Part shown: positions 38,675 through 44,174 of the stretch, piece after piece
Numbering within the stretch: the stretch's first letter is position 1
Layout of the letters: each line of letters begins with the position of its first letter
Source of the DNA: a virus
Strand: one strand, 5' to 3'
Virus record (IMG/VR): IMGVR_UViG_3300045922_001038
Coordinates: 1-64,000 of that record
Length of the DNA: 64,000 nucleotides
Notes under the pieces: model-generated
Database searches by the model: none
What the model saw: the letters and a program-made list of their open reading frames with translations, nothing else
What the model was told of the DNA's origin: nothing
Program-made: the position numbers and the translations under genes

Positions 38675-39187
38675 CTACTGTTCCCGTTTGCTGATGCTGC
38701 CCCCGCCCCGGTGGGTGGACTGGGCGACTTTTTCCTTCCTGACCTGCTCCTCCAGCGTGTTCAACGACACGATGATGTCCTTGACCTCCTTCAGGCTTTT
38801 CGACACCTTTCCCACGTTGTCGTCGGTTATCTCCACCTCTTGGAAATACTTGCCCAATTTGTGCGCTGCGAGGCGGGACGACTCAAGCAGGCGTATGGAT
38901 TCGGACGTGGACAGCTCCTTGTACAAGCCGACGCACTTCTTGACGTAATCCGGGATGTCCTGCCCCTCGTTTTTCAACAGCTCCGACCGTATTTTGGCGT
39001 CCCTTTCCTCTTCCGGGAACACGGAATACGGGCTTTCGAAGTCGGCCATGAAATAAATGTACTTGGCCCACAGCTGCTGGGCGGACTTGTCGCCCGACGA
39101 CTGCACGAGCCGTTCAAAAGACGGCAAAGTAGACGCTTGGCTGGTAAACGAAGCCTCACCCTTTGCGTTGATCTGTATCAGTTTCAT
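38675..39187 (-). CDS. Hypothetical protein next to TerL (possible terminase small subunit partner)
   Basis: This is a 170-residue helical protein with a charged C-terminus (LEEQVRKEKVAQSTHRGGG). Segments such as AAHKLGKYFQEVEITDDN and SKSLKEVKDIIVSLNTLEE look like a helical bundle with a coiled-coil end. Genes directly upstream of TerL often encode the small terminase subunit, but no helix-turn-helix is evident, so I leave the function open. It overlaps the 114-aa gene by 32 bp and precedes TerL by 3 bp, so all are one operon. Confidence 0.6.
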   Translation of the reverse strand: MKLIQINAKGEASFTSQASTLPSFERLVQSSGDKSAQQLWAKYIYFMADFESPYSVFPEEERDAKIRSELLKNEGQDIPDYVKKCVGLYKELSTSESIRLLESSRLAAHKLGKYFQEVEITDDNVGKVSKSLKEVKDIIVSLNTLEEQVRKEKVAQSTHRGGGSISKREQ

Positions 39188-39500
39188 TCGCGTTTTGCTG
39201 CTTTTTTGCGTTGTACTCGATATCCTTCAGCTTCCGCCATTTTCTCCTGTACTCTTGGCTTTCAAATCTGCCAAAGCTAGGTATGGGAACGCGTGGGAAA
39301 AACTTCTCTTCCGGCTTTACCGTCCTCGATATACCGTCCCACAAAGACATGTACAGCACAAACAACTGGTCTTTCGAGTATTCCGGAAACTTTTCGTGCG
39401 TCCGGTCCACCAACCGCTTCCTGCGCTCGGGAGCCATGCGGCTTTTGAACAGCTCGATCATGTACCGTTTGTCAGACTCGTCTTTCTTTGGCTTGAACAT
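39156..39500 (-). CDS. Small basic hypothetical protein, 114 aa
   Basis: This is a Lys/Arg-rich protein of 114 residues with a helical N-terminus (KRYMIELFKSRMAPERRKRL) and a C-terminal basic tail (EYRRKWRKLKDIEYNAKKQ). It overlaps both neighbours (29 bp upstream, 32 bp downstream), consistent with coupled translation. It may bind nucleic acid. No family is recognised. Confidence 0.55.
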   Translation of the reverse strand: MFKPKKDESDKRYMIELFKSRMAPERRKRLVDRTHEKFPEYSKDQLFVLYMSLWDGISRTVKPEEKFFPRVPIPSFGRFESQEYRRKWRKLKDIEYNAKKQQNANETDTDQRKG

Positions 39501-39879
39501 TTGGGTTGTAGGTTAAAGTGAACTTCACTTCAATCGTAAAAGGGTCGTTTGACGTAAAGTTGAGGTTGGCAAAAAACGACGCCAACGTAAGTTTCCCTGT
39601 TTCCGTGTACTTTAACGCGCCCTTGGAGCGAAGCGTTTTCACGTAGTTGTTGAAATTGAACTCCGAAATCCCCAGCTGTTGCCGTATGTGGGCCTTTACT
39701 GTGGAGTCAATGACGTGCACTCCCGCCCATTTGAACTTGAGCAACCACCGCATGATCATCTTTTCACGCGGGGAAAACCGGAAGTACCCAGAAAATATCT
39801 TAAACAGGTTATCGATAACCCCTTCTTCCACAATGTACTGTGCAGAGTAGTTCACTGGATAATGCTGCATGTTGGTCAT
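39472..39879 (-). CDS. Winged-helix-like DNA-binding protein, 135 aa
   Basis: This is the first gene of the minus-strand virion operon. Residues about 35-110 show the spacing of a winged helix: helix FSPREKMIMRWLLKF, helix DSTVKAHIRQQLGI, recognition-like helix SEFNFNNYVKTLRSKGAL, then two strands KYTETGKLTLAS. It could be the small terminase subunit or a regulator of the late operon. Position at the start of the block, next to the divergent control region, fits either role. The start is the ATG at 39877-39879. Confidence 0.6.
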   Translation of the reverse strand: MTNMQHYPVNYSAQYIVEEGVIDNLFKIFSGYFRFSPREKMIMRWLLKFKWAGVHVIDSTVKAHIRQQLGISEFNFNNYVKTLRSKGALKYTETGKLTLASFFANLNFTSNDPFTIEVKFTLTYNPNVQAKERRV

Positions 39880-40097
39880 TTTAGCGTAAATATCAATAGA
39901 TTTTGTGTTATACCGTACTATTTGTAGTTATGACTTGGGTAAAATTTATCGGACTGGAAAATTTGGGGATTAAAAATTGCGCGTGTGAATGAACTGGTAC
40001 CCCCTATACCGTAGTCCCCCCTATACCCGCCGATTTCACCCACCCCCCCGTACCCAAACCCTCACGCCTTGTTTTCCAAAGTGGGCGTAGCCATCAT
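39880..40097. promoter_or_regulatory. Divergent control region between virion and accessory blocks
   Basis: The 218-bp gap separates the minus-strand late operon from the plus-strand cassette island. The left half is AT-rich, suited to promoters, and the right half is C-rich. Two copies of CCTATACC lie at 40003-40010 and 40020-40027, and similar elements recur in the island, so this may be a phage promoter element. At the right end, CACGCC (40063) pairs with GGCGTG (40114), and a 10-bp stem (40076-40085 with 40101-40110) lies inside that pairing. No gene is seen. Confidence 0.5.
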
Positions 40098-40141
40098 TTC
40101 CCCACTTTGGACTGGCGTGCGAACAAATGCACGCACAAGAT
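40098..40141 (+). promoter_or_regulatory. Cassette leader L0
   Basis: The leader has TTCC at 40098, then CCACTT, nine bases ending TGGC, GTG, and a small stem (GCGTGC with GCACGC) before the ATG at 40142. The TTCC-to-ATG distance is 44 nt, the same as in the other cassette leaders, and this is why I choose 40142 rather than the upstream ATG at 40127. Confidence 0.65.
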
Positions 40142-40549
40142 ATGAAACAGGATAATAAACGCGGGTTGAGCCGAAAGGCTCAACGCCGTGAACTTCGGCG
40201 AGCTCTAAGGCTCGCCGAAGCAGCGCTCTTGGCCGAAGAAGAGGCCAGGAGCGCGAAATCACAATATGTCTGGGGCTTCTCCCAGGCAGAAATGCAGCTC
40301 CGAGAGGAGCTGCTCTGGAACCCGGAATACCTGGGTTCCGATGACTTCTGGTCGCTCGTAGAAGCGGCCACTGAAAGCCTCCTCCAACAGTCGGTGGAGG
40401 CTGAGGAGTCGGCCTACGAGGCCGAAGCTGAACTGAAAGCCCAACTGGCGCACATGCGCCAGTTGGGGACGAAATTGATGTACGATGCTCGCTCTGTAGA
40501 CTTCGACTACAGGGCAAAGAAGTTCCGCATCACAAGTTCGTACTTGTGA
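40142..40549 (+). CDS. Hairpin-coded island protein 1, 135 aa (unknown)
   Basis: The protein is charged and helical (RKAQRRELRRALRLAEAAL, VEAEESAYEAEAELKAQ) with an aromatic patch (YVWGFSQAEM, DDFWSLVEAATESLL). The chosen ATG sits 44 nt after the leader TTCC, and the upstream ATG at 40127 lies inside the leader stem. The stop codon is inside the last 13-bp hairpin. Almost the whole coding sequence folds into consecutive hairpins, and those arms constrain the codons, so repeated residue patterns (AE, RR, LA) may partly be by-products of structure. It could instead be a structured RNA with an incidental reading frame. The open frame of 135 codons, the leader and the terminator favour a translated gene. 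No family is recognised. Confidence 0.6.
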   Translation: MKQDNKRGLSRKAQRRELRRALRLAEAALLAEEEARSAKSQYVWGFSQAEMQLREELLWNPEYLGSDDFWSLVEAATESLLQQSVEAEESAYEAEAELKAQLAHMRQLGTKLMYDARSVDFDYRAKKFRITSSYL

Positions 40550-40558
40550 TGCGGGGGG

Positions 40559-40602
40559 GGGAGTGGTACGGTTCACAACGTACCACTCCCTGTTTTTTCT
40601 TT
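40559..40602 (+). terminator. Strong Rho-independent terminator
   Basis: A perfect 12-bp stem (40559-40570 with 40579-40590), an 8-nt loop and TGTTTTTTCTTT close the first cassette. The G run at 40553-40561 links it directly to the preceding 13-bp hairpin. Confidence 0.9.
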
Positions 40603-40907
40603 CTCGGTCCTATACAGATCAGTTGGGCCCCGGACTTGGTGCCTTACTATATCGGTTTCTCGGGCGGTCCTATATCCGCGTTATGCCTTGCTCCTTCCTT
40701 ATAGTTGACGGGCAAACGCGTTGCGAAGCGTGGCGTGCGCCTGGGCAATTAACGCAGTGGGGGCACGGCCAGGCCGTTTTGGGGACTCGTGGGAATGGCC
40801 GGGTATATAGGTTACTTAGGCCCTTTTTCCACCCGACGAAGGTTGCTTGCCCCGATGCGAGGAGCGCTCCTCTACCTCCCCCTCGGGGGCGTTCGCGAAA
40901 AGGTGCG
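40603..40907. other. Non-coding GC-rich stretch
   Basis: I see no credible gene here. CGGTCCTATA occurs twice, at 40605 and 40665, exactly 60 bp apart. A 14-bp perfect palindrome (GAGGAGCGCTCCTC) lies at 40859-40872. The N-terminal helix-turn-helix part of the IS30 transposase that follows is expected here but is not recognisable. Confidence 0.5.
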
Positions 40908-41479
40908 ATGCGAAAAGCGCTGATCGATTGCCTTCGGCAACAACGCCCGAAGCGGAGGAAGAGAGGCGGGCCCCCTGACAAACGCCCGGGCATCGTGACG
41001 ATACACGAAAGGCCGTCGGAAGTGGCCGTCCCTGGGCATTGGGAGGGTGATTTGATCGTGGGTAAAGACCACCAGGGCGCAGTGATCACCCTCGTTGAGC
41101 GCGCCAGCCGCTTCCTTCTGATGACGCCTATACCTGACCGCCACTTTCGACGCCGCGCTTAGAAAGCTCGTCAGGCGGCTCCCGAAAGAAATGGCGAAGT
41201 CAATCACCTACGACAGGGGAAAGGAAATGTCTAACCACCAGTCGTTTACCATCGATACCAAGATTGCCGTCTACTTCTGCGACCCCGTGGCAGCGGGGCA
41301 CAAACGAGAACACCAACGGCCTCATTCGTGACTTCTTCCCAAAGGGTACAGATTTTAGGCAGGTTAGCTATCGGAAACTGGCACGTGTGCAGTCACTTTT
41401 AAACGACCGCCCACGCGAGACTCTTGGCTTCGAAACCCCCCGGAACACGTTTTCCAGCTTCATTAAAAAACCTTCTTAA
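40908..41479 (+). pseudogene. Decayed IS30-family transposase
   Basis: Three frames together reconstruct the DDE catalytic domain of an IS30 transposase. Frame 1 (to 41162) has IHERPSEVAVPGHWEGDLIV then GKDHQGAVITLVERASRFLL. Frame 2 (about 41133-41330) continues FDAALRKLVRRLPKEMAKSI, TYDRGKEM and YFCDP. Frame 3 (to 41479) has WQRGTNENTNGLIRDFFPKG and the C-terminal DRPRETLGFETP. The catalytic D, D and E motifs are all traceable, but a first frameshift occurs near 41140 and a second near 41285, where about 8 nt seem to be missing before WQRGTNENTN. The N-terminal DNA-binding part is absent and I see no terminal inverted repeats. The element cannot be active, and it separates the first cassette from the next. 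Confidence 0.85.
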
Positions 41480-41545
41480 AATTATTCCGTTTTTGCGTTA
41501 ACAACTTGAAACCACCAAACGTAAGCACCCGGCCTTTTTCTTCGT

Positions 41546-41587
41546 TTCCTCCCTCCGAACCGACGGGTAAATAAACGCCCGAAGAAC
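41546..41587 (+). promoter_or_regulatory. Cassette leader L1
   Basis: TTCC at 41546, CTC, nine bases, GGG, then a GGG...CCC stem-loop. TTCC to ATG (41588) is 42 nt. An outer stem TTCTTCG/CGAAGAA encloses the whole leader. Confidence 0.7.
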
Positions 41588-41869
41588 ATGACGTTACGAA
41601 AGACAGAGCAAAACACCATGGCCTACGTGAGGGCCATTTCGTATGCTCGTTACGAAGCGTACTTGCTTCACCGCGAGCTGGAGAGGGAAACCGACGAAGT
41701 TTCCCAAATTCTCTTGCGCATAAAGCGCAACGAGATGCTGGCCGCGGCCAAGGAGCTGGACGCGCAGTTCAAGGCGCGGCTGGAAGAGCTCCGCGCACGC
41801 GGCAAACGGTGGGCCCAGCTCGCCGACCAACTACAGCGGGAATACCACCGCTGGAACGCAACGAACTGA
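41588..41869 (+). CDS. Island protein 2, 93 aa, helical coiled-coil-like
   Basis: This is a helical, charged protein (YEAYLLHRELERETDEVSQI, KRNEMLAAAKELDAQF, RLEELRARGKRWAQLADQL) that looks like a long amphipathic coiled coil. The start is set by leader L1. The coding sequence is dense in short hairpins: 41618-41623/41632-41637, 41638-41643/41651-41656, 41685-41691/41699-41705, 41714-41719/41725-41730 and 41791-41795/41798-41802. No family is recognised. A regulatory or adaptor protein is possible. Confidence 0.65.
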   Translation: MTLRKTEQNTMAYVRAISYARYEAYLLHRELERETDEVSQILLRIKRNEMLAAAKELDAQFKARLEELRARGKRWAQLADQLQREYHRWNATN

Positions 41870-41875
41870 GTGTAG

Positions 41876-41920
41876 TTCCCAACTCCGAACCGGCGAGTAC
41901 TAAACCGCTCGCACCATATC
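41876..41920 (+). promoter_or_regulatory. Cassette leader L2
   Basis: TTCC at 41876, CTC, nine bases, GAG, then a GCGAG/CTCGC stem with a TACTAAACCG loop. TTCC to ATG (41921) is 45 nt. It begins 6 nt after the preceding stop codon. Confidence 0.7.
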
Positions 41921-42118
41921 ATGCTGTCAAAGCGTGACGACTTAATCCTCACTGTAACGCTGGCCATTGGGCTGGCGTTCATCATAGGGCTGTGGACATA
42001 CCTCCACGCCGAACGGGTGGCCATTGCCCCGAAATGGGGCACCGTGGCCAAAATGCAACAAGGGCCGGGCAAGGAGAAGGGCTTGCCGGCCAGTCTTCAG
42101 GACAAAGCCCCGCAATAG
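41921..42118 (+). CDS. Island protein 3, single-pass membrane protein, 65 aa
   Basis: This is a 65-residue protein with a short basic N-terminus, one transmembrane helix (LILTVTLAIGLAFIIGLWTY) and a polar C-terminal tail of about 35 residues. The topology is most likely N-in with the tail outside, if typical. The stop codon (TAG 42116-42118) lies in the loop and right arm of the terminator hairpin, as in the first island gene. A 10-bp stem with two G-U pairs and an ATTG loop covers part of the membrane segment (start near 41956). A role in superinfection exclusion or lysis timing is possible but not shown. Confidence 0.65.
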   Translation: MLSKRDDLILTVTLAIGLAFIIGLWTYLHAERVAIAPKWGTVAKMQQGPGKEKGLPASLQDKAPQ

Positions 42119-42133
42119 CGGGGCTTTCCCTTT
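42104..42133 (+). terminator. Hairpin terminator overlapping the stop codon
   Basis: A perfect 10-bp stem AAAGCCCCGC/GCGGGGCTTT with an AATA loop (42104-42113, 42118-42127), followed by CCCTTTCC. The T run is weak. Confidence 0.7.
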
Positions 42134-42215
42134 CCGCGCTTAGTCGTTTCAAACTTGGCGCGATCTTGGGGCCCCGTGGCGAAAGCCTTCGTATACTGGT
42201 TACGGAGGACCTTAG

Positions 42216-42260
42216 TTCCCCACTCGGTTTTGGCGGGTACTTTCAAGCCCGCACACAGCC
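42216..42260 (+). promoter_or_regulatory. Cassette leader L3
   Basis: TTCC at 42216, CTC, nine bases, GGG, and a GCGGG/CCCGC stem with a TACTTTCAAG loop. TTCC to ATG (42261) is 45 nt. GTATACTGGTTA lies just upstream at 42191, a possible promoter element. Confidence 0.75.
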
Positions 42261-42455
42261 ATGGACTTCCATGAGCTACTCCACCGGGTCTGGTGGGAGG
42301 CCGCCAACCAAGCCATCGAGTGCCTACCCGAGCACCAGAAGGCTTGGAACGAGGCGGAGAACCAGCTGAGGAAGCTGGCGCTCGCCACCAAAGGCCTCCC
42401 CATCGCCCCACCACCCGACCACTCGGTCGTCCTGACGGACGACGACGACGAGTGA
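42261..42455 (+). CDS. Island protein 4, 64 aa (unknown)
   Basis: This is a short protein with an aromatic-rich N-terminus (MDFHELLHRVWWEAANQAI), a helix (AWNEAENQLRKLALATK) and an acidic tail (VLTDDDDE). The start is set by leader L3. CCAAGCC and GGCTTGG arms and a perfect CCAGCT/AGCTGG hairpin (42362-42367/42373-42378) lie within it. The acidic end and size suit a small regulator or inhibitor. No family is recognised. Confidence 0.6.
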   Translation: MDFHELLHRVWWEAANQAIECLPEHQKAWNEAENQLRKLALATKGLPIAPPPDHSVVLTDDDDE

Positions 42456-42490
42456 GCGGCACCCGCCCGGGAGCGCAGCGATGCGTCCTC

Positions 42491-42520
42491 GGGCCGGGTA
42501 ATTTCCCCCCGGCCCCTTAT
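42491..42520 (+). terminator. Hairpin after island gene 4
   Basis: An 8-bp stem GGGCCGGG/CCCGGCCC (42491-42498, 42508-42515) with a TAATTTCCC-type loop, followed by CTTAT. TTATACCGGTT overlaps the end. Confidence 0.6.
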
Positions 42521-42555
42521 ACCGGTTCCACCCAAAAGGCCCCTTCCCCCGTTGT

Positions 42556-42599
42556 TTCCTCTCTCCGTGCCGGTGGGCGCAAACAAGCCCGCAAACTAT
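42556..42599 (+). promoter_or_regulatory. Cassette leader L4
   Basis: TTCC at 42556, CTC, nine bases, GGG, then GGGC/GCCC around GCAAACAA. TTCC to ATG (42600) is 44 nt. TTGTTT and AAACAA arms also pair across the leader. Confidence 0.7.
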
Positions 42600-42890
42600 A
42601 TGAGGACGCTGATACTGGCCGTGGAGAACGGCCAAAGCGAGTGGGACCACATAACTCGGTACGACGGTGTCGTACGCGAATGCAGCATGCGCGCCGTCTT
42701 CTCGCAGATCTACCGCGCAAACGCCTACGAAGGCGTGCCCGGCAACCTCGTGGTGGTATTCCACACGAACAACGCACGGGAGGACGCGCACGCCGTGGAG
42801 ATGTTCATCTCCGCCGCCAACATCCCCAACGTGTGGGTGGGCCACGTAGACCGTTGTGGAGCCTCCGTACCGACAGATTGGAGGGAGTAA
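42600..42890 (+). CDS. Island protein 5, 96 aa (unknown)
   Basis: The start at 42600 (MRTLILAVENGQSEWDHITR) follows leader L4 by the standard spacing. A frame from 42552 would begin inside the leader and is less likely. Alternating strands and helices (ILAVENG, LVVVFHTNNARED, VEMFISAANIPNVWVGHV) suggest a small alpha/beta fold. Perfect hairpins in the coding sequence are 42616-42622/42628-42634, 42659-42665/42669-42675, 42721-42726/42731-42736 and 42797-42802/42807-42812. No family is recognised. Confidence 0.6.
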   Translation: MRTLILAVENGQSEWDHITRYDGVVRECSMRAVFSQIYRANAYEGVPGNLVVVFHTNNAREDAHAVEMFISAANIPNVWVGHVDRCGASVPTDWRE

Positions 42891-42908
42891 AACGCGCTTC
42901 TTATGTGC

Positions 42909-42940
42909 AACCATTAACCATTAACCATTAACCATTAACC
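42909..42940 (+). repeat. Tandem 7-bp repeat (CCATTAA), about 4 copies
   Basis: Four head-to-tail copies lie between island gene 5 and the LTPHPI gene, 7 bp before its ATG. They replace the usual leader, so this gene seems to have a different upstream control. They could be slippage-prone spacer or a binding site. Confidence 0.8.
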
Positions 42941-42946
42941 AAGCTC

Positions 42947-43270
42947 ATGAACATTGTAAACCTCACGCCGCACCCCATCAACATCGTGGGGGCCGACGGC
43001 ACCGTGGTGCGCACGATCCCAAGCTCGGGAACCGCACGGTGCTCCACCCACCGCGTGCAGGTGGGGGACGTGGACGGCATCCCCGTGAACAGCGCCGTGT
43101 TCGGCAACGTGAGCGGGCTGCCGGACCCGGCAGACGGGACCGTGTACGTCGTGTCCGCAATCGTGGCGCAGGCGGTCCCCAACCGGGCGGACGTGCTCGT
43201 CCCCGACGACACCGTGCGAGACGGCGCGGGCCAGATCGTCGGGTGCAGGGCCTTCGCGCGGATCAACTGA
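42947..43270 (+). CDS. Conserved phage protein, LTPHPI family, 107 aa
   Basis: The N-terminus NIVNLTPHPINIVGADGTVV and the features IPSSGTARCST, GLPDPADGTVYVVSAIVAQA and the end RDGAGQIVGCRAFAR define a conserved family of small proteins spread among phages and bacteria of different phyla. They are usually annotated hypothetical. The alternating strand pattern suggests a beta-barrel-like fold. It lacks the cassette leader, having a CCATTAA repeat instead. The wide phage distribution suggests horizontal transfer. Confidence 0.75.
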   Translation: MNIVNLTPHPINIVGADGTVVRTIPSSGTARCSTHRVQVGDVDGIPVNSAVFGNVSGLPDPADGTVYVVSAIVAQAVPNRADVLVPDDTVRDGAGQIVGCRAFARIN

Positions 43271-43275
43271 CCACA

Positions 43276-43308
43276 GCCGGGACGGGTATTTCCTCACTCC
43301 GTCCCGGC
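43276..43308 (+). terminator. 10-bp hairpin after the LTPHPI gene, enclosing leader L5
   Basis: A perfect stem GCCGGGACGG/CCGTCCCGGC (43276-43285, 43299-43308) with a 13-nt loop that contains the TTCC of the next leader. It may terminate or, when opened, expose the next gene. Confidence 0.6.
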
Positions 43309-43327
43309 ACAATAACGCCATGAAACT
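43290..43327 (+). promoter_or_regulatory. Cassette leader L5 (divergent copy)
   Basis: TTCC at 43290, CTC, then CGTCCCGGC without the GRG and second stem. TTCC to ATG (43328) is 38 nt. An ATG at 43320 opens a 3-codon frame (ATG AAA CTA TGA) that ends inside the real start, a possible translational-coupling or attenuation device. Confidence 0.5.
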
Positions 43328-43627
43328 ATGATCTACAAACTCGACCTTGCAGACCCCGAGTACGCGGGGCAGGAGAACGACTGGGGCATCCCCGCCCGCT
43401 ACCTCGACGGCGTGCGCCCCGAAGACCCGTGGGAGGTGACCGCCCGCGCGATCTACCGCAACGCCGCCCCCGAGCCCGCCGGGTTCGCCGCAGCCGTCGC
43501 GATGCTGTACGTCTCGTACGCGTCGCGCACGTCCGGAAACCCGGAAGACGCGCCCTCCATGCGCGAAATCCTCGCGGTCGTGGAAGAGGAGGCCTACCAC
43601 GCCATCATCGGCGACGAGCCCTACTGA
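43328..43627 (+). CDS. Island protein 6, 99 aa (unknown)
   Basis: This is an acidic, helical protein (EDPWEVTARAIYRNAAPEPA, GFAAAVAMLYVSYASRTSG, SMREILAVVEEEAYHAII). The start at 43328 follows leader L5. Many short hairpins are present (for example GTACG/CGTAC at about 43508). No family is recognised. Co-occurrence with the other leader-bearing genes suggests it belongs to the same functional group. Confidence 0.6.
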   Translation: MIYKLDLADPEYAGQENDWGIPARYLDGVRPEDPWEVTARAIYRNAAPEPAGFAAAVAMLYVSYASRTSGNPEDAPSMREILAVVEEEAYHAIIGDEPY

Positions 43628-43632
43628 ACGAA

Positions 43633-43657
43633 GCCCCGGGGACTCATCCCTCGGGGC
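43633..43657 (+). terminator. GC hairpin after island gene 6
   Basis: A 9-bp stem with one bulged T (43633-43641, 43648-43657), loop ACTCAT, followed by GTTGCTTG. No strong T run. Confidence 0.55.
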
Positions 43658-44104
43658 GTTGCTTGTGGATAACTTGAAAATAGACGCGAGAGACGCCGAG
43701 ATTGATGTGGATAACTTTTTAAACCCTTGACGTTGAAGACGTTACAGAGACGGTATGTGAAAATGTAGTTACACCACCTCTGAAAAAGGTGTTTTTGGAA
43801 ACTTGATAATCATCAAATAACCCCAAAATCGCGTTTTTTTCAGTCAAAAAGTTAGGTAATATCACTTTTTCTCGCTGAAAACCAATGGGTTGCAACTTTC
43901 GATGTAACTTTTTCGGCCCAAAAACGTAGAACTCTCTAGAGAGTTTTGAACTCCATCGAGGACGTCCTAAGAGGTTGATCAGAGACGTTCAACCTAGAAG
44001 AAGAGAAGATGAGATGACGAGTTGAGGGGGTGCCCCCTACCCTTTCTTCTCTTACTCCCCACGACCCCGCCGACGCACCTCCCCCCGGTTTCCGCCCGCC
44101 TTAG
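43658..44104. other. Candidate replication origin region
   Basis: There is no convincing gene in 447 bp. Two perfect DnaA boxes (TGTGGATAA) lie at 43664 and 43706, 42 bp (four helical turns) apart. An AT-rich stretch follows with nested inverted repeats (TTTTTTCAG with CTGAAAA; AAAAAGT with ACTTTTT) around 43835-43885, and a 16-bp perfect palindrome (AACTCTCTAGAGAGTT) at 43930-43945. The sequence is AT-rich in contrast to the GC-rich island on both sides. DnaA-box pairs beside an AT-rich, palindromic region fit a bacterial-type origin recognised by host DnaA. The origin function is inferred. Confidence 0.5.
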
Positions 44105-44174
44105 TTCCCTCCTTTGGGCCGGCCTAATGTTGGGCCATTACCCTTTTCAACAACTCAGACGACTCAGACGACTT
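44105..44174 (+). promoter_or_regulatory. Cassette leader L6 (long variant)
   Basis: TTCC at 44105 and CTCCTTTGGGCCGGC align closely with leader L0. The ATG (44175) is 70 nt away rather than 44 nt, and the extra length includes a tandem CTCAGACGA duplication at 44155-44172. An in-frame ATG at 44127 also exists. Confidence 0.5.

Larger units (their letters stand above)
40063..40602 (+). other. Array of about 13 consecutive RNA-type hairpins spanning the first island gene
   Basis: Stems (left arm/right arm): 40063-40068/40114-40119 enclosing 40076-40085/40101-40110; 40115-40120/40129-40134; 40165-40172/40177-40184 (GAAA loop); 40193-40203/40210-40220; 40223-40234/40243-40254 (one G-U); 40270-40275/40280-40285 (one G-U); 40294-40301/40306-40313 (GAGA loop); 40317-40325/40331-40339 (one G-U); 40349-40356/40363-40370 (one G-U); 40381-40386/40395-40400; 40409-40415/40419-40425; 40440-40451/40456-40467; 40492-40499/40507-40514 (one G-U); 40525-40537/40542-40554. 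The terminator follows at 40559-40590. G-U pairs in place of mismatches and GNRA-type loops point to selection on RNA, not DNA. The stems are not copies of each other. Confidence 0.85.

Noticed and set aside
5005-39187. Many plus-strand frames across the virion block
   Set aside because: They have atypical composition, no conserved features and overlap confident minus-strand genes in full, so they are antisense shadows.
40127-40141. Upstream ATG (40127) for island gene 1
   Set aside because: It falls in the right arm of the leader stem and gives the wrong spacing to TTCC, unlike 40142.
40063-40602. Known large ornate RNAs (GOLLD, ROOL, OLE, HEARO)
   Set aside because: These have long-range, multi-branched folds. 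Here the stems are local and follow one after another, and I see none of their core motifs.
40603-41500. Intact IS30 element with terminal inverted repeats
   Set aside because: No convincing inverted repeats flank the transposase remnant, and the N-terminal domain is missing.
42552-42599. Longer start (42552) for island gene 5
   Set aside because: This start lies inside the leader. The ATG at 42600 has the same spacing as the other cassettes and begins a coherent protein.
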